Positions 11,690-23,146 of a stretch of 64,000 nucleotides of DNA are shown one piece after another (the stretch's first letter is position 1; each line of letters begins with the position of its first letter). The stretch covers positions 654,008,468 through 654,072,467 of the forward strand of contig NC_081409.1 in NCBI RefSeq assembly GCF_030272615.1, given 5' to 3'. Below the pieces are notes generated by a model. That model was not told the origin of the DNA. It searched no databases and was given only the letters and a program-made list of their open reading frames with translations. This DNA is from Cryptomeria japonica. Lineage: Eukaryota > Streptophyta > Pinopsida > Cupressales > Cupressaceae. The position numbers and the translations under genes were made by a program.

Positions 11690-12528
11690 ACAAATATACA
11701 TATTAGTGGTAGTTCATCACATGTTGAGATTACGGATAATTGCGCTACTGTGTCATCAACGAATAGACATAAATAGTGGAGATGATCAAGAAGTATATGA
11801 GCAAAGAGAAGACCATCAACAAGAAGATGATGCTTTGCAAGTTGAAGAAAAAAAATATGATGCAGAAGATGAAGAAGAAGAAGCCGCAGACACTCAAACT
11901 GAAGAAGACGATGAGCAAGAAAATGATAGCAATCAGGCTAACTCCAGCAAGAGCAATGTAGATATCTGGAAGTTCATCTCATTATATTATGAGAGAGGAT
12001 TCTTTGTCTTGTGACTTCTCGATAAGTAAAAACCTAAATAATGGAGATGAGCATGGAGGAGATCAGCGAGGAAAAGATCTATGTCAAGAAGAAGAAGATG
12101 ATGCAGAATCTAATGGTGGAAAAGAAAATGATAAACATGGAAGAGGAAAAACAGAAAATGAGCAAGAAGATGAGGAAAAACAGAATATGAGCAAGAAGAT
12201 GAGGTTGATAATAAGGAAAATGATGATAAGGAAGGTAAGCAAGAATATGATTATACCACTACTGATGATGTTGGAAAAACAGAAAAAATACAAATGGATA
12301 TGCTGCGGAGGATGGTGAGAATGAATCAGAGATAAATTTAAAGAGGGCAAGAAGTTCAAGGAGAAAACAAGATCGGGGTTATACTTTGAACTCAAACAGG
12401 CAGAGAACATCTGAAGAAAAGGCTGACCAGACACAGAATGGAGACCGATAAACAGATGGAGAAGATAGTGTATTTAGAAGAGGATGATGATGATGATGAT
12501 AAAAATGAAGATGAAGCAAAAACTTAAA
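11690..12528 (+). pseudogene. Acidic repeat protein, 3' part, broken
   Basis: This continues the acidic pseudogene after the solo LTR. One block reads GDDQEVYEQREDHQQEDDA and EDEEEEAADTQTEEDDEQE. It is followed by a Ser break (VDIWKFIS and SSS-like repeats), a second block (EEEDDAESNGGKENDKHG), then a frame change near 12185 into an EYEQEDEVDNKENDDKEG-like frame. Near 12320-12400 the composition turns basic (KRARSSRRKQDR), which could be a nuclear localisation signal. An acidic tail (EEDDDDDDKNEDEAKT) ends at about 12526. Several frameshifts make it non-functional. The repeat organisation (acidic unit plus Ser-rich hinge, about 240-330 bp) matches 7449-8166. No known family is recognised. Confidence 0.5.
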
Positions 12529-12741
12529 TAGAAGACACTCGAAGTAATTGTAGAAACGGATAACGTCCTTCGAAGAGATAATTATTAAGAAATTTTGAAG
12601 CTTATGGAATGTAATAACTCTGACGACCAATGCATGATGGAGTACGTTGTGTGTCTCAATTACTGTAAAAAATTTCCATACTATTAGTGTTGTTGTTATT
12701 AAAATATTGTAATTTATATGAAAAGCCAAATATAATACAGC

Positions 12742-12990
12742 TTTGTTTTAGATGTTTTTACAAGTATTTACTATTGGAGTAAGTTGCTTCTATTTTTGGC
12801 ATGTCAATTATGCTTTTAAGAAGTCACTGCCAGATCCCAAATCAAAGTATATTCATTAATTGCAATTTATATAGTGTGGCTGGGAAGGGGAATTGCTACT
12901 ATATCCACCTACTTGAAAGGGAAGATTACAGTCAATTAATTATATTCACCAACCCAACATCAAAGGAGATCATGCATTTCAAAATTGAAA
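12742..12990 (+). repeat. Dispersed duplicate of the segment at 862-1135
   Basis: Homologous to 862-1135: both contain GCATGTCAATTATGCTTTTAA, an AGTGTGGC block and ACATCAAAGGAGATC. Similarity is lost after about 12990. It lies directly 3' of the acidic pseudogene. Confidence 0.75.
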
Positions 12991-13252
12991 GTGTAGTTGC
13001 CGAGGAAATGTGATGCCTCTCTTTGAAAAAGAAAGATGAATCACAATATTTTAAATCACGTCGAAATTACAGGATGATTTAAAGATCAAAGAGATCACTA
13101 TAAATATCCACCTCAGTAAGAAGGAGGTCGCTGTTTATCTGTCAAGCTTGCTGCCACATAATGTGATGTTTAATGTGATACAAATAATCTATATGATATA
13201 GTCAAAATTCTTTAAATAAAGAATATAAAGTTGGAGATAATGTGTTGTAATC

Positions 13253-13260
13253 TATAAATA
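13253..13260 (+). promoter_or_regulatory. TATA-like box upstream of the G-patch remnant
   Basis: TATAAATA occurs about 58 bp before the first codon of the G-patch-like frame, in the context TTGTAATC...CTGCTAGTTG, which resembles plant LTR or gene core promoters. A short tandem duplication (AAAAAGAATGTTTGTTT twice, about 13300-13334) follows. Functional status is unknown. Confidence 0.35.
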
Positions 13261-13310
13261 CTGCTAGTTGTAATAATAAGAACAAAAGATACATATTCTA
13301 AAAAGAATGT

Positions 13311-13678
13311 TTGTTTAAAAAGAATGTTTGTTTAAAGGTGATGCAAAAAGTAAAATATGAAGGGAAATATTTGGGAAAGTATGGACAAGGTATTATAGAG
13401 TCTATTAAATTAACAGTGGTTGCAAAGAATGAAGTTCTTGGATATGGAAAAGTAAATGATGTTGCAAGTAATACAAGTACTAACAAGCCAATTCAAGAAA
13501 TGCAATGATCTCATTGTCATAGACAAGGAAATAAAAAAGAAATATGTTGGGATCTTCATCCTTATATTAATTGTGGATTAAAGAATTATTCTAAAAAGAT
13601 GTCCTGGAATAGAGAGTTAAAGGAAGTAATTTGTGAATCATTACATATAGATGAACTGAGGATAGGTTGGTGTATCTA
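13311..13678 (+). pseudogene. G-patch plus tandem CCHC zinc-knuckle remnant
   Basis: The open frame reads KVKYEGKYLGKYGQGIIESI followed by KLTVVAKNEVLGYGKVND. Its Gly spacing and 'LGxxxQGI...GYG' pattern fit a G-patch, an RNA-associated domain. After a TGA at about 13508 the same frame continues as SHCHRQGNKKEICWDLHP and YINCGLKNYSKKMSWN. If the TGA and three other codons are single-base changes from Cys or His codons, these are two CX2CX4HX4C knuckles in a row. G-patch with zinc knuckles occurs in some retroelement and RNA-binding proteins, so origin from an old retroelement gag or protease region is as possible as a host gene. The frame has no ATG at the 5' end; the first codon used is TTG. 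Clearly degenerate. Confidence 0.5.
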
Positions 13679-14739
13679 ATTGGAAAGGGGCAACAAATAT
13701 GTTCAAAATTTTATACAAACATAGATATCCATATGGTAAATAAAATAGAAACCATGTAATTCCCACCAAAATACCCTAGAAAAATTAACCAACAAACTAA
13801 GAAAATAGAGATATTTAAAAAAAAAAGAATAATTATAACACATACATCATCTACACATGATCATAGAAACATAAATATGCAAGTGGAATTAACTTACATC
13901 ACATAAATTAATATCAAATAGATTACATCCCTAAGGGTATCCTAACATCATTTCTTAATTCATCATAACATCATCATATATACAATAACTATTCACTCAA
14001 CCACATAATTCATGCATTTATTCTAACATTCATTTCATCTAAGATACATAAGAAAATAGACATATATCTACATCAATATGCATACATGAATCTCAACTTA
14101 TTAACATATGCAAAGTCCACATTATCTTTTATTCATGAATCCAAGTTTTGTCAATACTAGGTTCATTTAATGCACCAAAATCCAAATGTTCCTAATCATG
14201 ATTTCCAACATCTAGATAATAACATCCATTCCAAATATAAATGATTTATTTTCTTAATAAAGGTATTTACATGAGCTTAACACATTACATTTTCTCATGT
14301 CGTGAATAATACAAATATGTACATTACAAGAATCCATCATTTATTCCAACAAGGAAACATAATCTCTAACTATGAGTACAATTATCTGAGTACATATTAT
14401 CCTTATCAGGGGAATCACCAATATTACAACTTCTATACTAATAATGAATCATAATTCCTAATTATGTTCAAGGCATTAATACAAATTGTTCTCTGTTTTG
14501 ATATTCATTATTGTATGTTGTAATTTTGTTTCCTTTCTCCCTATCAAAAATATTATGATTGCTTCTTCAGTATGCATCATACTTCTTCCATCTATACAAA
14601 TTGTAGTCTTGGCATTATGGGTAATGGTGAGATGCTATCTTTTAATTTCTACTCCTTATATTAATTGCCACCTAAGTTCCTCGAGACATTCACACAATCT
14701 TACCAATGACAAGGAAATGGTCAAACCTCCAATAAAATT
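13679..14739. other. AT-rich spacer without recognised gene
   Basis: No coding domain, RNA gene or clear repeat boundary was seen. The sequence is rich in CAT/ATC words. The 111-residue frame at 14486-14821 is hydrophobic and matches nothing I know. Confidence 0.5.
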
Positions 14740-14980
14740 CCCAGTAGATATAAGTAAGATTTATGATATTCTATCCTTCTGCTTACTCTTCTTACAATAT
14801 GTCACTACTAATCATCACTAACAAATATCTCTAATGATTTTATTTGCATCTTCCTTCACCAGTTGTTTCTCATTAATTGTGTGGATAATTTTTGTCTTTC
14901 ATTAAAACCTTCATGATTCAATTATGTCATAGAGTCTCTTCATGATGTATTGCTAACAATATAATTGTCATGTCTGAACT
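14740..14980 (+). repeat. Dispersed repeat family F, copy 1, left half
   Basis: This matches about 35930-36160: ATATGTCA(C/T)TACTAATCAT, CTTTCATTAAA(A/G)CCTTCATGATT and CTTCATGATGTATTG occur in both. In copy 2 the match continues without a break to about 36320. Here it stops near 14980 and resumes at about 20640, so everything between is an insertion. Confidence 0.7.
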
Positions 14981-15070
14981 ACCTTCATCTTTTCAATATT
15001 GTAGGGTCAAAGTACGGATCTATCTCACTTAGAGCTAGTTTGTACAATCCAACCAGACCAATGTGGCAAT

Positions 15071-15125
15071 CACGTGGCAGTCGCATGGAAAAGGGGTTTC
15101 GTTTGGAACCCGTTTGCTATATAAG
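15071..15125 (+). promoter_or_regulatory. G-box and TATA promoter-like site
   Basis: CACGTGGC (15071-15078), a plant G-box/ABRE-type core, is followed 40 bp later by TATATAAG at 15118-15125. The sequence then becomes mixed and reaches a purine-rich GAGGAGAAGAAGGGGG at about 15182. The spacing is that of a plausible plant core promoter facing the satellite. Presence of the motifs is observed; promoter activity is inferred. Confidence 0.45.
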
Positions 15126-15410
15126 CTGCAAAAAGGGGTTTTCCACTCATTATGCACTAACTGGCTTAGAGCTTAGCAGTCGAGGAGAAGAAGGGGGCAA
15201 ATAAATAATGTTAATATATTAATGTTTTAGTTAATTTTTATAATTTTGTATAGATTATTAGTTTTTAGTCGTTTACTACTTAATAATATATTAATTTTAA
15301 ATTTTTTTAGTGCTTAATAATATATTAGTTTTAAAATTATTTAAGGGTTAAAATCTTTTAATGCTTAATTATTTATAAATGATGTACACATATACAATTA
15401 GATGTCAAAA

Positions 15411-18400
15411 TGTTATCCTACGACCCCTTAGCACATACTAAGACCTCTTAAGACACTTAGGAGGACTTAGTACATCTTAGGACCTTTTAAGACATCATAC
15501 AACCCCTTAGTACATCCTAGGAGCATTTAAGACATGAACGAACTCTTAATGCATCCTAGGACATATTTTGACCCCTTTTAGCATCCTAGCATGTATAACA
15601 TAAGATCCCTTGAGACCCCTTATGTCTGCAACAACACCTTATGACCTTTAATGACTCCTTAAGACCCCTAATGACCCATACTGAACCCATATGACACCAT
15701 AGGATCATCTAGTGTCATAAGGGGTCATATAGTGTCATTAGGTGTCATATGGGGTCCTAAGGGGCTACACATGTGTGGCCCCTAAGGACCGTATGATCCC
15801 TAACGACACCATATGACCCCTTAAGATACCATATGACACCATAGGATCATATAGTGTCCTAAGGGGTCATATGTTATCCTAAGGGGTCACACATGTGTTT
15901 TGACATGTGTGACCCCTTAGGACCCCATATGGCCCTATTTAATGTCCTAGTAGGTGCAACATAACTCTTATGACACCATATGACCCTGTCATATAGTGTC
16001 TTAAGGGGTCATATGGGGTCCTAAGGGGCCACACATGTTTTCTAACACATGTGTGACCTCTTAGAACACCATATGACACCTTTTAAAGTACTAGTAGGTA
16101 CAACATACCTCTTAGGAAACCATATGACCCCATAGGGTCATATAGTGTCATACGGGGTCATATGGGATCACACATGTGTTAGAATACATGTGTGACCCTT
16201 GAGGACCCCATATGACCCCTTTTAAAGTCCTATTAGGTACAATATACCCCTTAAGACACCATATGACTCCATAGTGTCCTAAGGGGTAATCTTGGGTCCT
16301 AAAGAGCCACACGTGTGTTCTAACATATGTGTGTGTGACCCCTTAGGACCCCACATGACCCCTTAGGACACCGTAGCATCATATGGTGTCCTAAGGTGTC
16401 ATATGGGTTCCTAAGGGGCCACACATGTGTGACCCCTTAGGACCCCATATGACGCCTTTTAAACTCGTATTAGGGGTCATATGGGGTCCTAAGGGGATAC
16501 ACATGTGTGACCGCTTAGGACCCCATATGGACCCTTTTAAACTCGTATTAGGTAGAACATACTTCTTAGGACATCACATGACCACATAGTGTCCTAAGGG
16601 GTCATATGGGGTCCTAAGGGGCCACACATGTGTGACCCATTAGGACCCCATATGACCCCTTGTAAAGTCCTAGTAGGTACAACATACCCTTTAGGACACC
16701 ATATGACCCCATAGGATCATATTGTGTCCTAAGGGGCCAGATGAGGTCCTAAGGGACCACACATGTGTGACCCCTTAGGACCCCATATGATCCCTTTTAA
16801 ATTCCTAGTAGGTACAACATACCCCCTAGTACATCCTAGGAGCTATTATGACATGAATGACCCCTTAATACATCCTAAAACAACATTTAACCCCTTTTAG
16901 AATCCTAACATGTATAATATAAGACCCCATATGACACCAACTCCCCTTAAAACCCCTTATGACTGTAATGACCCCTTATAACCTTTAATGACCCCTTAAG
17001 ACCCCTTATGATCCCTAATGACCCCTACTGGCCCCATAGGATCTTATAGTGTCATAAGCAGTCATATGGTATCGTTAGGGATCATATAGGGTCCTAAGGG
17101 GCCACATATGTGTTAGACAACATGTGTGGCACCTTAGGACCCCATATGACCCCTGAGGACACCATATGACCCCATATGATCATATAGTGTCCTAAGGGGT
17201 CATATGGGGTCTTGAGAGGCCATGGATGTGTTTAGACATGTGTGACCCCTTATGACCCCATATCACCCCTTTTAACATCCTAGTAAGTGCAATATACCTC
17301 TTAGGATACCATATGACCCCATAGGGTCATATAGTGTCCTAAGGGGACATATGGGCTACTAAGTGGTCACACATATGTTCTAACAATTGTGTGACCCCTT
17401 AGCACCCCATATGACCTCTTTTAAAGTCCTAGTAGGTACAACATACCTCTTAGGACAACATATGACCACAGAGGTTCATATAGTGTCGTATGGGGTCATA
17501 TGTGGTCCGAAGGGGTCACAGATGTGTTAGAAAACATGTGTCACCCCATATGACCTCTTTTAAAGTTCTAGTAGGTACAACATACCCCTTAGGACACCAT
17601 ACGATTCCACATGGTCATATAGTGTCCTAAAGGGTCATATGGAGTCCTAAGTGGCCACACATGTGTTCTAACACATGTGCGACCCCTTAGGACCCCATAT
17701 GACCCCTTATGACACCATAGGGTCATATGGTGTCCTAAGGGGTCATATGGGGTGCTAAGGGACCACACATGTGTAGCCCCTTAAGACCCCAGATGACCCC
17801 TTTTAAAGTTCTAGTAGGTACAACATACCTTTTAGGATGGGGTCATATAGTGTCGTAAGGGGTCCTATGGGGTCCTAAGGGGCCACACATGTGTGACCCT
17901 TTATGACCCCATATGACCATATTTAAAGTCCTAGTAGGTACAACATACCTTTGAGGACACCATATGACCCCATAGGGTCATATAGTATCCTAAGGGGTCA
18001 TATGGGGTCCTAAGGGGCCACACATGTATGACCCCTTAGGACCCCATATGACTCCTTTTAAAGTACTAGTAGGTACACCATACCTCTTAGTATACCATAT
18101 GATCCCATAGAGTCATATAGTATCATATGGGGTCATATGGGGTCACACATGTGGCAGAAAACATGTGTGACCCCCCATCTGACCCCTTTTAAAGTCTTAG
18201 TAGGCACAACATACCCCTTAGGACACCATATAACCCCATAGGGTTATATAGTGTCCTAAGGGGTCATATGGGGTCCAAAGAGGCCACACATATGTTCTAA
18301 CATATGTGTGGCCTCATATGAACCATGTTAAAGTCCTTGTAGGTACAACATAGGGTCATATGGATACCATATGACCCCATAGGAACCCATATGACCCCTT

Positions 18401-19440
18401 AGGACACCATAGGGTCATATGGTGTTCTAAGGGGTCATATGGGGTCCTAAGAGACCACACATGTGTGGCCCCTTAGGACCCCATATGACCCCTTTTAAAG
18501 TCCTAGGTGGTACAAAATACCCCTTAGGACCCCATATTACCCATTAGGACACCATAGGGTCATATAGTGTCCTAAGGGGTCATATGGGGTCCTAAGGGGC
18601 CACACATGTGTTCTAACACATGTGTGACCCTTTAGGACCCCATTTGACCCCTTAGGAAACCCTAGGGTCATATGGTGTTACAAGGGGTCATGTATAGGGT
18701 CCTAAGGGGCCACACATGTGTGACCCCTTGGGACCCCATATGACCCCTTTAAAAGTTATATTCGGTACAACATATCCCCTAGTACATCTTAGGAGCTATT
18801 AAGACATGGATGACCCCTTCATACATCCTAGGACATCTTTTGACCCCTTTTAGCATCTTAGAATGTATAACATAAGACCCCTTAAGACTGTAATGACCCC
18901 TTATGACCTCTAATGAGCTCTTAAGACCCCTTATGACTCATAATAACCCATACTACCCCATTCGACTGCATAGGATCATATAGCGTCGTAAGGGGTCATA
19001 TGGTGTTGTTAAAGGTCATATGGGGTCCTTAGGGTCCACACATGTGTGGCCCCTTAGGACCCCATATGATCCCTAACGACATCATATGACCCTTAACGAC
19101 ATCATATGACCCCGTAGGACACCATATGACCACATAAGATCAAATAGTGTCCTAAGGGGTCATATGGGGTCCTAAGGGGCCACACACATGTTCTAATACA
19201 TGTGTGACCCCTTAGGACCCCATATGACCCCTTCTAAAGTCCTAGTAGGTACAACATACCCCTTAGGACACCATATGACCCCATAGGATCATATAGCATC
19301 CTAAGGGGTCATATGGGGTCTTAAGGAGCCACACATGTGTGACCCCTTAGGACCCCATATGACCCATTTTAAAGTCTTGATAGGTACAACATACCCCCCA
19401 GTACATGCTAGGAGTTATTAGGACCTAAACAAGACCTTAA
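15411..19440. repeat. 4-kb complex satellite of palindromic hairpin units
   Basis: The array is built from words such as CCCCTTAGGACCCC, ATATGACCCC, TTTTAAAGTCCTAGTAGGTA and CAACATAC, with their complements. About two dozen cores join GGGGTCCTAAGGGG to its complement around CACACATGTG, either directly or through a 4-5-base spacer such as TTCTA. The simple unit recurs about every 120-145 bp, sometimes about 245. A longer motif (ACATCCTAGGAGC to AATGACCCC) appears near 15500, 16830, 18780 and 19400, which suggests a higher-order layer. No coding potential was seen. Confidence 0.85.
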
Positions 19441-20639
19441 TTTCAATTATTAAAAAAAATACAAAAACTACAAATAATTACAAAAATCTAAAAATAAGGC
19501 TGAATAAAATTGAAGTAATATTTATTTTAATATAACATACTTAAAAAAAATTGAAGCCTTCTAATATTATATATTTATTTAAATGAAAATAATTAATTCA
19601 ATATAACATACTAAAAAAAATTTGAAGCCTTCTTCCAAAATCTTTTAAAATTTTTGGAAATCTTCGTCGCTTTATATAAAAAATGCCTCTTTTATTTTCA
19701 AAAACAATTGATTTAATTCAAAAATCAATTATATTATTTCACACAATTTATTTTCATATTTTAAAACAAAAAAAAATCATTATTTGTATGTGGTTGAAGA
19801 GGCATGGTCGCTAAAATGACTAGTCGTGTAGGGCTCTAACGATCCGACGGGAACCCTAAGTGGCATCCTAAGTGGCTGCCACATCACCAAATTTGACAAA
19901 TTTCCGAAACTTCTAACTTATGCAACAAAATTCAATAGGTAAATGTAATTTATTAAAAAACAAAAAATACCCATTTCTAGAGATCGAAGTAAAGAATCTA
20001 CTCATATAATTTTTATGATGTTCTGATTAGATTTAATATATATTATTTCAAAAATACTACAAGTAGGTATTGTAATGTTCGGTAAGAGGCTGGTTTGAAA
20101 AACAATAAAAATATTGAATCACCTCAAAAAAAATTGAAAAAAATATGGCTCACTAGAGGAGAGAGCCTTCTTCAAAAGGGTGTATTTTTTTTAATTATCA
20201 TAAATTTAATAGACAAAATGTGGTGGGAGAAAAAAATTGGCAAATTCAAGTATATTCAACTTTAAAATGTTATAACGAAGAAAATATACATTGAATTTTT
20301 TTTATATTTTATATTTTATGAATTGTATATGTATGTCATCTATTAGGGATATCAAAATCAGAAAAAAATAAGTTGATTTATGTTTTGTTTTTTGGTGGGA
20401 ACTAAAACCCTTGATTTTTAACATTTTTCAGAAATAAAAAAATTGACTTTAAAAGAAAAAAAAACATATCAATTCTTGACAAAAATATTTTAAAAAATAA
20501 TAGACTTAAACTTCATCAAATTTTACACATTTCATCAACATCATCTTGAAATTCAAAATATAAATGCCACTTTTATGGCATCGAAATTGAACAGTTATTA
20601 TTGTGATAACCTTTTCCTTTATATAAGTGTGACATGAGT
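19441..20639. other. AT-rich arm 3' of the satellite, with short direct repeats
   Basis: No gene was seen. TATAACATACT followed by AAAAAAA and TTGAAGCCTTCT occurs twice (about 19539-19574 and 19599-19634), a 60-bp-spaced direct repeat. Near 19850-19890 AAGTGGCATCCTAAGTGGC contains another small tandem. The rest is A/T-rich. Confidence 0.5.
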
Positions 20640-20800
20640 TTGTACTTTTACCCTATAATGATGGTATCTGTATGGATTGGCCTCATATATACATAAGAGT
20701 ATGACTAATAAGTTCATATCTTTAATTAAAACTTATTTAATTGTTGACTGATTCTTGTTGTCTCTAGGTCTTGAGTGGGGATATTATAGTCTCACCTTCT
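20640..20800 (+). repeat. Dispersed repeat family F, copy 1, right half
   Basis: This matches about 36180-36330: ATATATACAT(A/C)AGAGTATGA, TTAAAACTTATTTAAT and TTGAGTGGG(G/T)ATATTA are shared. Family F is of unknown type. The TTGAGTGGGGATATTA word resembles a polypurine tract next to an LTR, so F might be the 3' end of a Gypsy-like element. Confidence 0.65.
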
Positions 20801-21518
20801 TGGAGATACTTGTCCACAAGAATTCTTGAGAACATGATTCTTGGATCCCAAATAAGTATATAGAATAATCCAACCCTTATTGCTTTCTTTAGGTGGGTGT
20901 CTTTGAACCTTTCGGACTTTATCAAAATCGTCCATATTTGTGCATCATCGCATTATCACTACACTACTCTAAGCTCAACCCTTATTGATGATAAAGGAAC
21001 ATGGATCAAACATAGGGTCAAAAACCTTGTATTTTTCTTAGGATGTTAAAAGAAGAATTCCAAACCTTTTGGAAGCATGATATGAATGATTATTCCTTGT
21101 GATGGAGGTAGGTATAAAAATGGCACTTGTAGGATTGATTAGATCCACTAGTGCATACCTTGATCCAATAATTGACATCCTTGATATATAATAATAACTA
21201 CTTTGTGTCAGATGCATATGGGAAAGGTTTCTCCTCTTCACCAAACTCAAACATTCAATATTAGATCCTTGTTCCAAAAAGGGATTCCAAATTGGAATTG
21301 CAACCTTATATAGTTTTATTGAAGAATGTTTAGTGCTACCATTGTTAAGTTTTTTTATATCATTCCAAATGGGTCTCAATGTTTTCTTGGTTGGAGATGC
21401 ACCAAAATCCCAAACATTGTTTTCATCATCACCTCTAAGTGATTTTAGAAGTCTCTTTCATTTACTCCAAAGAGGGAGGTTATCATAAGTTTTTTCCATG
21501 TCCATTTCAAACAAGGGA
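20801..21518. other. Unassigned sequence between repeat F and the Gypsy gag fragment
   Basis: A 113-residue minus-strand open frame (21038-21379) shows no recognisable domain. It may be further decayed Gypsy sequence, but I cannot support a call. Confidence 0.4.
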
Positions 21519-22819
21519 TTATTTATAAGTTGACATAACCTTTCTCCCAAATCTATCTTCCTTCAAACTTACTTCTTTGAGTGAATCATCCTTCAAACTC
21601 CCCAAGGTTGTGGATGGAGATTCTTGATTAGTAGTTGAGTCATTTCTTTTGATTGGGCTATGTGTCTCATGTTCATATAGGTATCCATTCCTTAGTTTGA
21701 TCTTTCTCAAATTATCTTTTTCTCCGAATGTAACCATCTTAGCATGCCTAGCCTTCTTGTTTCACCATTCACATAGGTGACGAATTCTTTCAACATCCTC
21801 ACGAATATCCATTAATTACCCAAGTTGATTTCTTGCCATTTATTTATAGAAGAGTTGTCTCATTTGTTTCTCCTTATCCTTTGAGGTCGCCTTACCCTTC
21901 TTATCTTCTTTAATGCACTTGGGTTCATCACAAGGTCTAGCCTTTGCCTTAGTGTCATTGGAAAATTTGTCCTCCTCATCCACAACCATTGAATTGTTAG
22001 TGAATGCCAAGCCTTTGAGAGATGAAAGATATATTTGGTTGACAACATCATCAATAAGAAGCTCCCTATGATTTGAATTAGGTCTCATCTCTATAATTTC
22101 ATCTTTAGTGCATGATCCTTGAGTCGATGAAAGGTCAATCTCACTATATGTATGAATTCATGTGCGCACTTTAATTGTTATGGAAGGAACACATGTAGAA
22201 TTAATCTCTTTGATTTTGTTTGAAGCGTTGCAAACTATTTCTTTGTTTGACGATCCTTTATTGCTTTAGCCTTTCCTAGGGTTTCAAGCTTTGTAATCAA
22301 TTTCAAAATCTACAATAAAATTTGTTGTGAGGAGTGGCTATGTGAAACTCTTGATGTAATTTATGAACTATAATCAGTCATAAGTTTTTTATTTAAAGTG
22401 TCCATGCTCTTTAATTCTTCTCCTTAGGTCCAATTGATGAATTCTTTGTTCCTTAGGTTGGTATTTAATCTATAGATGAACATAGTCCTCTAAGGTCATA
22501 TCTTTTCTAATACCTCCCTTTAGCCAATCTTGTCAAAATTGCTCGTATAGATCCACCCATGTCATCTCACTACTTTCTTACCATTCAACTTTAGATGCCA
22601 ATGTCAATCTTGAACTAGGTGTAGCCATACGTTGAGTTAGGGTTTGAAGGAATTGGTTTCTATTGTTGCCATTATTGTATATTAGTGTTAGATTGCTCAA
22701 TAATTGATTTAATTTTTCCCAAGTGTTGTATTGTGTCATGGTTTGTCTCAATCTTCAAATGATCTTCATCTTCTGCTCATCTGAAATGTTCTTCTCATAG
22801 GATAATATGATTATAATCT
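21519..22819 (-). pseudogene. Gypsy-type gag remnant
   Basis: Reading leftwards from the primer-binding-like site at 22820-22835, the minus strand gives decayed gag-like sequence. It ends in charged, Lys/Asp/Glu-rich stretches such as CIKEDKKGKATSKDKEKQ (about 21840-22090) and SLKDDSLKEVSLKEDRFG (about 21519-21740). Many stops and frame changes are present. The position directly after an LTR and PBS makes gag the likely identity. No zinc knuckle, protease or RT was found, so the element is truncated on its 3' side. Confidence 0.45.
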
Positions 22820-23030
22820 CCAATACCACCTGTAATGTCCCCTTATGTTAGGGAACACTTGACTCCATTAATCAAATGTAGGAGACTTCTTTCCTTAAAG
22901 TCTCAAATAATACTTAAAATAATAATACTTGAACTTGAAGTTACTTAATTGCAAGAATAATAGTTTCTTAATATGGGAAAATAGGTTTTGATGGGTCCCT
23001 GAAACCCATTATAGTTAGAAAATCAAAAGA
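22820..23030 (-). mobile_element. Gypsy-type LTR end with primer-binding site
   Basis: On the minus strand an LTR-like sequence ends ...AAGGGGACATTACA and is followed by GG and TGGTATTGGAG. That resembles TGGTATCAGAGC, the complement of initiator Met tRNA used as primer by many plant LTR elements. The preceding about 190 bp includes GGGTTTCAGGGACCC, a frequent LTR palindrome-like word. The LTR seems truncated where the LINE 3' end begins at about 23040. Confidence 0.5.
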
Positions 23031-23146
23031 TAAACATTATAGCACAACAAAAAGACAACAAACAAAAGAAAGGCAGTTGGTGAACCAAACGCCAGCAAAC
23101 AAGAGAATGCAGATTACAGACCAAAAAGATCAACAATAGTCCAGGG

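Larger units (their letters stand above)
14980..20640. mobile_element. About 5.7-kb insertion of unknown class carrying a hairpin satellite
   Basis: The limits come from comparing 14740-14980 plus 20640-20800 with the uninterrupted relative at 35930-36320. The insertion contains a promoter-like site (15071-15125), a 4-kb hairpin satellite (15411-19440) and AT-rich arms on both sides. No transposase, RT or other coding sequence was found. Precise ends, target duplication and terminal repeats could not be fixed; ATGTC-like words occur near both edges but are not convincing. It may be a non-autonomous element with expanded internal repeats, or a satellite that spread inside another element. Confidence 0.5.

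Noticed and set aside
12084-12729. Minus-strand frames rich in Ser, Phe and Leu
   Set aside because: Again antisense of acidic coding sequence; no domain was recognised.
15411-19440. CRISPR-like array
   Set aside because: Repeats are not separated by unique spacers, units are palindromic and of variable length, and the sequence is eukaryotic.
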